Of a stretch of DNA of 64,000 bases, positions 17,933-26,000 are shown one piece after another. The position numbers and the translations under genes are program-made. The DNA is from Isoalcanivorax indicus (GTDB lineage Bacteria > Pseudomonadota > Gammaproteobacteria > Pseudomonadales > Alcanivoracaceae). The notes below the pieces were generated by a model. That model searched no databases and was not told the DNA's origin. It saw nothing but the letters and a program-made list of their open reading frames with translations. The stretch covers positions 2,294,001 to 2,358,000 of the forward strand of contig NZ_QGMP01000001.1 in NCBI RefSeq assembly GCF_003259185.1, in the 5' to 3' direction. Position 1 is the stretch's first letter. Each line of letters opens with the position of its first letter.

Positions 17933-18925
17933 TTGCACACCACCGGCGCACGCCCACAGTCAGCGCACTCACCGATACCGGTAGCCGTGATCGGCGCCGG
18001 GCACTTCGGTCGCTGCCATGCGCGCCAGTATCTGGCGCATCCCGATGCCCGACTGGTCGCCCTCGTCGACACCCACCCCGAGGCGCATCCGGCGCTGACC
18101 GACACCTTGCCAGTGCCTGTCGCGCGCACACTGCAAGATCTGCCCCGCCCCGTTCAGGCCGCCAGTATCGCAACACCCGCCAGCACGCATTACCGTGTCG
18201 CCCGCTCGCTCCTGCGGCAAGGCCTTCATGTGCTGCTGGAGAAACCCATGACCCTGACCCTGAAGGACGCCGATGCCCTGACCCGCCTGGCCCGCCAACA
18301 CCGCGTGCTGTTGCAACCGGGGCTCCAGGAGCGCTATGTCCTGCACAACCTCGGGCTGACCGGCGCCGGCCGCCCGCTGCGTCTGCACGCCATCCGCTGC
18401 CATCCCCCGATGACCCGCAATACCGATTGCAGCGTGGTCCACGATCTGATGATGCATGATCTCGATACCCTGCACACGCTCAACCCGGCGCCCGTTGAGC
18501 ACCTCAGCGCCAGTGGCCACCGCCATCACACCGCCCACGCCGACGAAGTACGCGCGCAGCTGCGCCTGGATGATGGCTGCGAGGCGTTGCTGGAAGCCAG
18601 CCGCGCCGCCGACACCGCGCAGCGCCGACTGGCCCTGACTTACGCCGACGGCACCCTGACACTGGATTTTCTTGCCGCCACCGCCGTCAACCTGACGGGC
18701 CGCGCCCTCGGCGCACTCACGGCCGATCCGGCCCCGCAGCCGCTGCCGGAGATTGATCCGCTGGCCCGGCAGATCGGCGACTTTTTACGTGCGGTCCGCA
18801 CCGGCCAGCCCGCGCCCGTCACCCTCGCCCAGGCGCGCCGCGCGCTGGCCACCGCCGAAGCCATTCAGGCGCACCTGCCCGCACCGCTCACTCACACACG
18901 CCACAGGGACACCCGGCATGCCTGA
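17933..18925 (+). CDS. Gfo/Idh/MocA-family sugar dehydrogenase
   Basis: About 330 residues. Rossmann motif VAVIGAGHFGRCHARQYL lies at the N-terminus, with D44 of ALVDTHPEA after beta 2. The family catalytic EKP is in HVLLEKPMTL, and a second-domain histidine is in HDLMMHDLDTL. NAD-dependent oxidation of a nucleotide sugar, as in WlbA/WbpB, is the best guess because an aminotransferase gene follows with an 8-bp overlap. Start is uncertain: TTG 17933 has GAGAGAGG in front and begins just before the fold; in-frame ATGs at 17840 and 17867 are alternatives. The gene is divergent from the caspase gene. Confidence 0.8.
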   Translation: MHTTGARPQSAHSPIPVAVIGAGHFGRCHARQYLAHPDARLVALVDTHPEAHPALTDTLPVPVARTLQDLPRPVQAASIATPASTHYRVARSLLRQGLHVLLEKPMTLTLKDADALTRLARQHRVLLQPGLQERYVLHNLGLTGAGRPLRLHAIRCHPPMTRNTDCSVVHDLMMHDLDTLHTLNPAPVEHLSASGHRHHTAHADEVRAQLRLDDGCEALLEASRAADTAQRRLALTYADGTLTLDFLAATAVNLTGRALGALTADPAPQPLPEIDPLARQIGDFLRAVRTGQPAPVTLAQARRALATAEAIQAHLPAPLTHTRHRDTRHA

Positions 18926-20072
18926 TCACGCCCCCCCCGCCGTCCACGCTGCGGAGCACGACCGCTCAGCGATCCGCTTCCTCGACCTCGACACGCCCTA
19001 TCGCCTGCTCAAGCAGGACATCCTGAGGGCCATGGAAACCGTGCTCGACAGCCATGCCTTTATCCATGGCCCCCCCGTGGCCGAACTGGAAAGCGCGCTG
19101 GCCGAGCACACCGGCGCCGCCCATGTGGTCACCGTGGCCAGCGGCACCGATGCCCTGTATCTGGCCATGCTGGCGCAAGGGATCGGCCCTGGCGACGCGG
19201 TGTTCGTGCCCGCCTACACCTACTGCGCCACCGTCAACGCCGTGATGCACACCGGCGCCACGCCGGTGCTCGTGGATGTCGACCCGGACACGTTCAATAT
19301 TGATGTGAGGGATTTGCGGCACCGTCTGGACACCCTCGACCGCGCGCTGCGTCCACGCCTGATCATGGCCGTGGACATCTTCGGGCTACCGGCGGATTAC
19401 CCCGCCCTGCAAGCCCTGGCGGCCAGGGAAGGGTTACTGCTGATGGCCGACGCCGCACAGAGCTTCGGCGCCAGTCTGAACGGCACCCGCTGTGGACGAC
19501 TGGCGCCGGTGACCGCGACCAGTTTCTATCCCACCAAACCACTGGGCGGTTACGGCGACGGCGGCGCCATCCTGACCGATGACGCAGCACTCGCGGCACA
19601 TTGCCGCTCCCTGCGCTGGCACGGCATGGACGACTCCCGCACCGAATCCCTGCGCCCTGGCACCAACAGTCGCCTGGACACCCTGCAGGCCGCCGTGCTG
19701 CTGGCCAAGCTGCGGTTGTTCCACGGTGAGCACGCCGCCCGCGAACAGATGGCCGCGCACTATGCGGCCTGTCTCCGCGACTCGGAGGTCCGCCCTCAGC
19801 TGATCCCCGAGGGCTACCACAGTGGCTGGGCCCATTACACCGTGCGAGCACCGAACGCCGCACACCTGGCAGACAAACTGGACACGGCAGGCATCCCCTT
19901 CAAACGCTATTACCAACAGCCCCTGCACTGGCAGCCCGCCTTCCGGCACCTGGCGCCCGACGGCGGCCTGCCGGTCACCGAACAGCTGGCCAAAGAGGGC
20001 CTGACGCTGCCCATGCATCCCTATCTGACGACAGGGCAAGTGGAGAGAGTGTGTGCAGTACTGGGGACGTGA
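18918..20072 (+). CDS. DegT/DnrJ/EryC1-family sugar aminotransferase
   Basis: 384-residue PLP enzyme transferring an amino group to a keto sugar nucleotide. Visible motifs are SGTDAL (75-80, phosphate binding), D178 (LMADAAQSFG) that pairs with the pyridine nitrogen, and the Schiff-base lysine K207 in SFYPTKPLGGYGDGG. It overlaps the dehydrogenase gene upstream by 8 bp, so the pair likely makes a 3-amino sugar as in WbpB/WbpE. No acyltransferase, glycosyltransferase or flippase gene is beside them, which is unusual. The gene ends 4 bp before the antisense tRNA-Leu. Confidence 0.88.
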   Translation: MPDHAPPAVHAAEHDRSAIRFLDLDTPYRLLKQDILRAMETVLDSHAFIHGPPVAELESALAEHTGAAHVVTVASGTDALYLAMLAQGIGPGDAVFVPAYTYCATVNAVMHTGATPVLVDVDPDTFNIDVRDLRHRLDTLDRALRPRLIMAVDIFGLPADYPALQALAAREGLLLMADAAQSFGASLNGTRCGRLAPVTATSFYPTKPLGGYGDGGAILTDDAALAAHCRSLRWHGMDDSRTESLRPGTNSRLDTLQAAVLLAKLRLFHGEHAAREQMAAHYAACLRDSEVRPQLIPEGYHSGWAHYTVRAPNAAHLADKLDTAGIPFKRYYQQPLHWQPAFRHLAPDGGLPVTEQLAKEGLTLPMHPYLTTGQVERVCAVLGT

Positions 20073-20075
20073 TGA

Positions 20076-20160
<85 letters not shown>

Positions 20161-20221
20161 GTGGAGGGGCATTCTAGAACGTGAAGGGCCGCCACGCCAC
20201 TTCCCCATGCGCGTCACCCTG

Positions 20222-21073
20222 TCAGGGACCCTCAGGGCGAGTCAGCTTGTGCAGCGCCGGTGGCAATGGTCGCCGTTCCGCCTCGCCCTGCGCCGGGAGC
20301 GCTTGCTGCAACGCCTTGATACGTTCACGGGTCAGGGGGTGCGACTGAAACAAGGCTTGCCAGCGCCCGGCATCCTGATCCGCGAGGCTCTGATGCGCCA
20401 CCATGGCCTGGAAAAACTCATCCGCGCCCTGCACATGCCCGTAATGCGCTGCCAGCATCTCCAGCGCGTACTGGTCCGCTCGACGTTCCATGTCCCGATT
20501 GAAGCGCAGGGCGGTCAAGCCACCGCTCTGCCCGAACAGTGTCTGCATGGCAAAGTTCTCGCCGCCCGTCACCGCCGCCCACAGCAGCCCGATCACTGCG
20601 CTGCGGCTGAGCACGGCAATCGGATCACGGTGCTGGATATGCCCGATCTCGTGCGCCAGCACCATGGCCAGGCCGTTCTCTGACGTCACACTGTCCAGCA
20701 GCCCGCGAGTAATCAGCACATGACCACCGAGGGTGGCAAACGCATTGGGGATCTGCATGTCGATCAGGCGCACCTGCACCGGTATGGCAGGCGGCGGGTC
20801 CATGCTCGCCATCAGGTCATCGGCCAATTGATTGAGCGCCGCATCCGCCTGCGGCCAGGGCGCGCTCACAGGCACGTCGCTCACCGCTGCCGCTTCCCAG
20901 CGAAACGGGATATGCGGGGCCAGAAAACCCGCCAGCAGCACGAGCAGCAACGTCAGGGCGGCCATGACCAGACCGACCATCGCCACCAGGCTGCCGAATT
21001 CCAGCAGCGCATTCTGCGGCGGGTTATTGATGTGCTCCGGAACCCGCGGATTGCCGTCCGGCAGCGGTGTCAT
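20222..21073 (-). CDS. Membrane-anchored M48-family zinc metallopeptidase
   Basis: 283 residues. One strong transmembrane helix at about 27-52, then a catalytic domain with the zinc motif HEIGH (LAHEIGHIQHRD) and downstream glutamate in ERRADQYALEML. The order resembles HtpX/BepA-type M48 enzymes, which degrade or refold envelope proteins. ATG 21073 overlaps the stop of the YbjQ-like gene upstream by 4 nt, making it the last gene of a three-gene unit. The tRNA-Leu lies downstream. Confidence 0.88.
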   Translation of the reverse strand: MTPLPDGNPRVPEHINNPPQNALLEFGSLVAMVGLVMAALTLLLVLLAGFLAPHIPFRWEAAAVSDVPVSAPWPQADAALNQLADDLMASMDPPPAIPVQVRLIDMQIPNAFATLGGHVLITRGLLDSVTSENGLAMVLAHEIGHIQHRDPIAVLSRSAVIGLLWAAVTGGENFAMQTLFGQSGGLTALRFNRDMERRADQYALEMLAAHYGHVQGADEFFQAMVAHQSLADQDAGRWQALFQSHPLTRERIKALQQALPAQGEAERRPLPPALHKLTRPEGP

Positions 21074-21546
21074 CGCGCGGCGTTGCTCCGGGGATAGAGC
21101 GCCGTGCCATACGCCATGACTTCCACGGAACCCACACCGCGGGAGGCATCACCGGACACCCGGCAGGTTTCGAGTTTGACGTTGAAGATGACGACGCCAG
21201 TGCCCAGCGCAGCGGCCTGCTCCTGCATGCGCAAGATGGCTTCGCGGCGAGCCCGGTCCAGCAAGGATTCGAACGCACCGATGGAGCCCCCGACAAGATT
21301 ACGCAGTGTCGCGATCATCATCTTGAAGTAATCCACCGATACCACGACATTGCCCATCACCAGGCGAGATTCATGGCTCGTCACATACTCGGGCGGCAAA
21401 TGCCGTTCAGCCAGCACCAGCAACTGCCGATACTGGTCTTCCCTGGCTTGAATCGAGCGATAGTGTCGCCGCTCCGCCAACCGCCCGAACACATAGCCCA
21501 GCAACAGCAGACTCAGCAGGATGATCAACTCATAGGGCAGCATCAT
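21070..21546 (-). CDS. Membrane-anchored YbjQ-family (UPF0145) protein
   Basis: 158 residues. An N-terminal hydrophobic helix (about 5-20) anchors the protein. The rest follows the YbjQ/UPF0145 pattern: VVSVDYFKMMIATLRNLVGG, then ESLLDRARREAILRMQEQA, then the strand GTGVVIFNVKLET and the closing VEVMAYGTAL. Family members form pentameric rings annotated as heavy-metal binding, with no proven role. The start overlaps the preceding YbjQ gene by 4 nt and the stop overlaps the M48 peptidase start by 4 nt. Confidence 0.8.
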   Translation of the reverse strand: MMLPYELIILLSLLLLGYVFGRLAERRHYRSIQAREDQYRQLLVLAERHLPPEYVTSHESRLVMGNVVVSVDYFKMMIATLRNLVGGSIGAFESLLDRARREAILRMQEQAAALGTGVVIFNVKLETCRVSGDASRGVGSVEVMAYGTALYPRSNAAR

Positions 21547-21869
21547 ACCCCCATGCGCTCCAGCTCGACCGCCGTGCCATAGACCAGGATTTCCGACGCG
21601 CCAACGGCGATCGTGGAGGTCGCAAAACGCACATTCAGGATGGCGTTGGCGCCGAGCGCTGTGGCCTGCTCCTGCAACCGGGCCATGGCCGCCTCACGGG
21701 ATTCATTCATCAATTCCGTGTAACCCGTGAGTTCGCCACCGAAGATATTCTTCAGCCCGGCCATGAAGTCCTTGCCGACATGCTTGGCCCGCACGGTGCT
21801 GCCCTGAATCAGGCCCAGATGCCGCCGCACACGCATGCCCGGCACCATTTCAAGATTACTGATCAGCAT
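21543..21869 (-). CDS. Soluble YbjQ-family (UPF0145) protein
   Basis: 108 residues, close to the usual YbjQ length. Typical segments are GLIQGSTVRAKHVGKDF, LTGYTELMNESREAAMARL and LGANAILNVRFATSTI, then ASEILVYGTAV. Start set at ATG 21869 with a purine-rich GGGGAAG upstream; a GTG at 21899 would add 10 residues but has no ribosome site. It is the first gene of the unit with a membrane-bound paralogue and an M48 peptidase. Confidence 0.82.
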   Translation of the reverse strand: MLISNLEMVPGMRVRRHLGLIQGSTVRAKHVGKDFMAGLKNIFGGELTGYTELMNESREAAMARLQEQATALGANAILNVRFATSTIAVGASEILVYGTAVELERMGV

Positions 21870-22118
21870 TCCCTTCTTCCCCTGTATGGATTCCCCCACC
21901 GCACACGCGGCCCGCCCCCTGCTCTCACGGTCTCAGGCCTTCACTGCCTTATGCCTTCACTGCCCGGTGCCCTCACAGAGAGGCTGCCCAGGGAAAATCA
22001 GGGCAAAGACCGGCGCTCAGCAGCAAGACAGCCCGAGAACAGATGCTGGACAAATATTCAGGATACGGGTGGGAAAATCAACAGAGCAGGATGTACAAAT
22101 ACGGCACCGGAACCTGAC

Positions 22119-22148
22119 GGTCCGCCACGCCAACCGGCGTGACGGACC
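22119..22148. terminator. Long stem downstream of the coiled-coil membrane gene
   Basis: GGTCCGCCACGCC-AACC-GGCGTGACGGACC is a 13-bp stem with one mismatch, 12 bp past the stop of the minus-strand gene at 22160-23092. No clear T-run follows on either strand, so termination is likely but not certain. The rest of 21870-22118 shows nothing I can name. Confidence 0.5.
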
Positions 22149-22159
22149 CGGTGGGAGGC

Positions 22160-23092
22160 TCAGCGGCGTTCCAGTGTGTCCAGCCGGTTGTTGACCTCGC
22201 GGCGGTAGGCGTCGAAGGCGTTGATGGCCGACTCGATCTCCTTGATACGGGTGCCCAGGTCGCCGTTATCCCCCCGCAGTGCTGCGCGCACTTCATCAAT
22301 GGCGCGCTGCTGGTTGCGGCTGCGGGTTTCCAGTTCGCCAATGGTCTCCCGGGCCAGCTCGATCTGGGTCTGCATCTGGTTGCGGGCCACGGTGTGCTGC
22401 TGCACCTCACGACCGGCACTGGCGGCCTGGTCGGCAGCCTGTTTGGCCTGGGCCTGGGCCGTCTCGACGGCCTTCTTGGCGGTGTTCAGCTCGTTACGCA
22501 GCGCGGCCACGGCCCGTTCCTGGGCGGTGAGCTTTTCCTGCAGGGCCTTCACCGCCTTCTGGTTTTCCTCGATCCAGCCGCGGTTACGCACGTTGGCGAC
22601 ATCCCAGAGCTTGCGGATCTCGCTGAGATGAAGATCCAGCTGCTCCTGCACCTTGCCGGAAGACTGGGTCAGGCTTTCGTCGGTGGCCGACAGCTGCGAT
22701 GCCAGGCTGCCCAACTGTTCAGACGACTCGCTGATGCGCGAGTCCAGTTGCCCCCGCACGGCGCTCAGTTCCCGGAACATGAAGGCGCCCATGGCCAGGG
22801 TGATGAACAGCAGCACCAGCGTGGCCAGGATCCAGGGGCCGTTGCCACCGCCACCACCACCGGGTTTGCCCGCCGCGGCCACCGGCCGACGCCGGGCCGG
22901 CTCGCCGCCACTGCGGCGCGGGCCGTCACCACCGGGCCGCTGGCCGTCGCCGCCCTTGTCACCACCACCGCCACCACTGGGCTGTCGCGGCGGGCGCTGG
23001 GGCGCCGCCGGGCGCTGCGCCTTGGCCGGGCGATCATCGTCGAGCGGTACATCACTGATATTGCCAAGTGGCAGATCACGATCCTGGGTCAT
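22160..23092 (-). CDS. Membrane-anchored coiled-coil protein with low-complexity N-terminus
   Basis: 310 residues. Residues 1-85 are acidic and then Pro/Arg/Gly-rich with several glycine runs, likely disordered and cytoplasmic. One transmembrane helix lies at about 86-105 (WILATLVLLFITLAMGAFMF). Residues 110-310 are heptad-like with many Gln/Glu/Ala (e.g. AQAQAKQAADQAASAGREVQ), predicting a long periplasmic coiled coil. Not assigned to a named family. Homologues in pseudomonads are annotated only as hypothetical or ATPase-like coiled-coil proteins; a scaffold role is inferred. Confidence 0.72.
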   Translation of the reverse strand: MTQDRDLPLGNISDVPLDDDRPAKAQRPAAPQRPPRQPSGGGGGDKGGDGQRPGGDGPRRSGGEPARRRPVAAAGKPGGGGGGNGPWILATLVLLFITLAMGAFMFRELSAVRGQLDSRISESSEQLGSLASQLSATDESLTQSSGKVQEQLDLHLSEIRKLWDVANVRNRGWIEENQKAVKALQEKLTAQERAVAALRNELNTAKKAVETAQAQAKQAADQAASAGREVQQHTVARNQMQTQIELARETIGELETRSRNQQRAIDEVRAALRGDNGDLGTRIKEIESAINAFDAYRREVNNRLDTLERR

Positions 23093-23215
23093 AACGTCTT
23101 GCTTCTGCTGTAGGACATCGAAAGCGGAGTAGCTTAACAGGACCGGGTGTCCCGCGCGCGCCAGCCCGCCGGAATGGACACGCTGGCGCGTTCCGGGTTC
23201 CCGCCAGCAGGCGGG

Positions 23216-23746
23216 TCAGTCCCTGGACTCGGCCGACGCCGGAAAGATCGGCTGTTCGCTGGCGTAATAGATCAGTTCCCCCGCCTCATGCCGACCTGCC
23301 TCGTTGCGCACGAACGGCAGGAACAGGACCCAGGGGCGCTCCTTGCGGTGATCCACCTGCACCCAGATGCCGGGCACCTTGTCGCCCGCCTTGCTCGGCA
23401 CTTCATGCAACCGCACCAGGGCGACGGCCCGCAAACCCATGTCCTCATCGCGGGTCATCTCCTGCAGGCGCAGGAACAGGGCTTCTGCCCATTGGGTGGG
23501 TGGCGGCGCGGCCTCGCGCTCGCCCTGATAACCGAGAATCTGGTTGTTGTCGCCTTCACGGGCGATCACGGCAAACGGGTACAGGCCGCCGGATTCCTCC
23601 ACCGCCTTCAGGGCCATCTGCATGGCCGCTTCTGCCAGGCGATTCATTTCCTGAATCTCGGGGGAGTGGCGTTCTTCACGCTCGGCCAGCGCGGGGGCGG
23701 CCAGCAGGCAGATCAGGAGCCCTGTCAGCACATTCAACCTGTTCAT
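23216..23746 (-). CDS. Exported hypothetical protein
   Basis: 176 residues with a signal peptide (1-22, cleavage after PALA). ATG 23746 is supported by GGAG 8 nt upstream. The mature part is mixed alpha/beta (GGLYPFAVIAREGD, GIWVQVDHRKERPWVLFLPF) with no motif I recognise. It sits between the coiled-coil gene and sodB, all leftward, but with its own spacing of over 90 bp on each side. Periplasmic location is inferred. Confidence 0.65.
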   Translation of the reverse strand: MNRLNVLTGLLICLLAAPALAEREERHSPEIQEMNRLAEAAMQMALKAVEESGGLYPFAVIAREGDNNQILGYQGEREAAPPPTQWAEALFLRLQEMTRDEDMGLRAVALVRLHEVPSKAGDKVPGIWVQVDHRKERPWVLFLPFVRNEAGRHEAGELIYYASEQPIFPASAESRD

Positions 23747-23787
23747 GATACTGCTCCGGTCGTTTGTTCTTATAGGAAGCCAACGCA

Positions 23788-23812
23788 AGAGGCCGCCTGA
23801 AGGGCGGCCTCT
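23788..23812. terminator. Hairpin downstream of sodB
   Basis: AGAGGCCGCC-TGAAG-GGCGGCCTCT gives a perfect 10-bp stem about 33 bp after the sodB stop. Neither side has a strong T-run. It probably separates sodB from the exported-protein gene. Confidence 0.55.
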
Positions 23813-23844
23813 GCGGCAACTCAGTGTATCAGGTCCGACCGGAC

Positions 23845-24426
23845 TCAGGCACCGAAGTTCTTGGCCGCGAAGTCCCAGTTGGCCAGGGCCCAGAAGGCTT
23901 CCAGGTACTTGGGACGGGCATTGCGGTAGTCGATGTAATAGGCGTGTTCCCATACATCCACGGTGATCAACGCTGTCTTGCCGTCGGTGATCGGGGTGGC
24001 CGCATTGCTGGTGTTGACGATGTCCAGCTCGTTGCCGCTCTTGACCAGCCAGGTCCAGCCGGAACCGAAGTTGTTGACGGCGGCGTTGCTGAACTCTTCC
24101 TTGAACTTGTCAAAGCTGCCCCACTTGGCCTTGATCGCATCAGCCAGGGCGCCAGTGGGCTCGCCACCACCGTTCGGGCTCAGGCTGTGCCAGTAGAAGG
24201 TGTGGTTCCAGACCTGGGCAGCATTGTTGAACACCGGACCGGGGCCCGCGCTCTTGATGATGTCTTCCAGGGATTTGCCTTCGTTGTCGGTGCCCTTGAC
24301 CAGACCGTTGAGCTTGTCGACGTAGGTCTGGTGATGTTTACCGTAGTGGTACTCGAGGGTTTCTGCGGAAATATGCGGCGCAAGCGCATCCTTCGCATAA
24401 GGCAGAGCAGGAAGTTCGAAAGCCAT
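23845..24426 (-). CDS. sodB: Superoxide dismutase [Fe]
   Basis: 193 residues; dismutates superoxide in the cytoplasm. Metal ligands are H27 (EYHYGKHH), H75 (WNHTFYWHS), D157 and H161 ([12 protein letters not shown]). Q71 ([11 protein letters not shown]) lies in the N-terminal half, the position that marks iron rather than manganese enzymes. ATG 24426 follows AGGGGA. The gene is divergent from the thiolase at 24636, with a 209-bp shared control region in which I found no clear Fur box. Confidence 0.96.
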   Translation of the reverse strand: MAFELPALPYAKDALAPHISAETLEYHYGKHHQTYVDKLNGLVKGTDNEGKSLEDIIKSAGPGPVFNNAAQVWNHTFYWHSLSPNGGGEPTGALADAIKAKWGSFDKFKEEFSNAAVNNFGSGWTWLVKSGNELDIVNTSNAATPITDGKTALITVDVWEHAYYIDYRNARPKYLEAFWALANWDFAAKNFGA

Positions 24427-24635
24427 GTCATTTCCCCTGACGTTGGTATCGATGAATGGAAGATGGATCGGACGGCGATCATAACAACCGTCAGTAACAG
24501 CGGCCAGTGTGGCCATCACGCCGTGCCGTGAGGAAGGACACTGGGGGCGCCACCCGGCCTTTTCAAGGGCGCGGCGGGATGCGCCCGCGCCGCATCCACA
24601 GTACAATCGCCGCCCTCGACCAGCAGGAGTAAGCC

Positions 24636-25817
24636 ATGAGCAACGATGCCATCGTCATCGTCAACGGTGCCCGGACCCCGATGGGGGGCTTCCAGGGTGC
24701 ACTCGGCCCCGCGACCGCCCCGCAACTGGGTGCCGTGGCCATCCGCGAGGCCATTCAGCGCGCTGGCCTGGAGGCCGGTGATATCCAGGAAGTCATCATG
24801 GGCTGCGTACTGCCCGCTGGCCTGAAGCAGGGCCCGGCACGCCAGGCCATGCGCCAGGCGGGCCTGCCGGACAGCACCGGCGCCACCACCATCAACAAGC
24901 TGTGCGGCTCGGGCATGAAGGCCACCATGTTTGCCTTTGATTCGATTGTCGCGGGCACCAACGACATCGTCCTGGCGGGCGGCATGGAGTCCATGACCAA
25001 CGCCCCCTACGTGCTGGACAAGGCCCGTGGCGGCCTGCGCATGGGCCACGGCCAGGTGTATGACCACATGTTCCTGGACGGCCTGGAAGATGCCGAAACC
25101 GGTCGCCTGATGGGCTCGTTTGCCCAGGAAGTGGCGGACAAGCGCGGCATCACCCGCGAGGACATGGACAACTACGCCATCGAATCCCTCAAGCGCGCCC
25201 AGACGGCCATCGCCGAAGGCTGGTTCAAGGACGAGATCACGCCAGTGACGGTACAGACCCGCAAGGGCGAGGTGGTCGTCGACACGGACGAGCAGCCGGG
25301 CAACGCCAATATCGACAAGATCCCGACCCTGCGCCCGGCCTTTGCCAAAGACGGCACTGTCACGGCCGCCAACGCCAGCTCCATCTCCGATGGGGCCTCG
25401 GCGCTGGTCCTGGCCCGTGAGTCGGTGGCCAATGAGCGCGGCCTGAAACCGCTGGCCCGCATCCTGGCCCATGCCACCAACTCGCGTCACCCGAGCGAGT
25501 TCACCATCGCGCCGATTGGCGCCACCGAGCGACTGATGAAGAAAGTCGGCTGGAGCGTGGACGACGTGGACCTGTTCGAGATCAACGAAGCCTTCGCCAT
25601 GGTGGCCATGATGCCGATGATCGATCTGGGCATCCCGCACGAGAAGGTGAACATCCACGGCGGCGCCTGCGCCCTGGGTCACCCGATCGGCTCCACCGGT
25701 TCACGCATCATCCTGACCCTGATCCATGCGCTCAAGCGCACCGGCGGCAAGCGCGGTATCGCCAGCCTGTGCATTGGCGGCGGTGAAGCCACGGCGGTGG
25801 CCGTCGAGCTGATCTGA
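24636..25817 (+). CDS. Acetyl-CoA C-acetyltransferase (thiolase)
   Basis: 393 residues. Thiolase catalysing reversible condensation of two acetyl-CoA, or thiolysis of acetoacetyl-CoA. Catalytic C90 ([10 protein letters not shown]), H349 ([11 protein letters not shown]) and C379 ([11 protein letters not shown]) are all present, as is NEAF (317-320). The sequence is of the biosynthetic/AtoB-PhaA type rather than FadA. No phaB or phaC is adjacent, so the pathway (PHA, ketone bodies or amino acid degradation) is open. ATG follows AGGAG. Confidence 0.93.
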   Translation: MSNDAIVIVNGARTPMGGFQGALGPATAPQLGAVAIREAIQRAGLEAGDIQEVIMGCVLPAGLKQGPARQAMRQAGLPDSTGATTINKLCGSGMKATMFAFDSIVAGTNDIVLAGGMESMTNAPYVLDKARGGLRMGHGQVYDHMFLDGLEDAETGRLMGSFAQEVADKRGITREDMDNYAIESLKRAQTAIAEGWFKDEITPVTVQTRKGEVVVDTDEQPGNANIDKIPTLRPAFAKDGTVTAANASSISDGASALVLARESVANERGLKPLARILAHATNSRHPSEFTIAPIGATERLMKKVGWSVDDVDLFEINEAFAMVAMMPMIDLGIPHEKVNIHGGACALGHPIGSTGSRIILTLIHALKRTGGKRGIASLCIGGGEATAVAVELI

Positions 25818-25839
25818 CGCGGCCCTGTTGCCACGCCCC

Positions 25840-25865
25840 GGAACCGGCAGCCCGCTGCCGGTTCC
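25840..25865 (+). terminator. Hairpin after the thiolase gene
   Basis: GGAACCGGCAG-CCCG-CTGCCGGTTCC is a perfect 11-bp stem 22 bp after the stop codon. The following bases are C-rich rather than T-rich, so it may need Rho or act only as a 3' stabiliser. Confidence 0.55.
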
Positions 25866-25965
25866 ACCCCCTCTCCCCCCTGTCCCCTGAAGTCTCCTGT
25901 TACAACTCTTCCGCCAGCACGACGATTGGCTAACTGTCTGTGGCGGGCGCTTTCTGTAAAATCGC

Positions 25966-25981
25966 GTGACTCGTCAGTCAC
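25966..25981. promoter_or_regulatory. Perfect palindrome in the fabY leader
   Basis: GTGACT-CGTC-AGTCAC lies just after a TAAAAT hexamer (25957-25962) that could be a -10 box and 20 nt before the fabY start. Position and symmetry fit a repressor operator of the TetR type, a class that often controls fatty acid genes. No regulator gene is nearby, so the binding protein is unknown. Confidence 0.4.
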
Positions 25982-26000
25982 ATAATCTGGAGAAGCGTCC

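Noticed and set aside
17842..18129. N-terminal extension of the caspase gene
   Set aside because: The signal peptide starts at 17841; upstream residues are antisense to the dehydrogenase gene.
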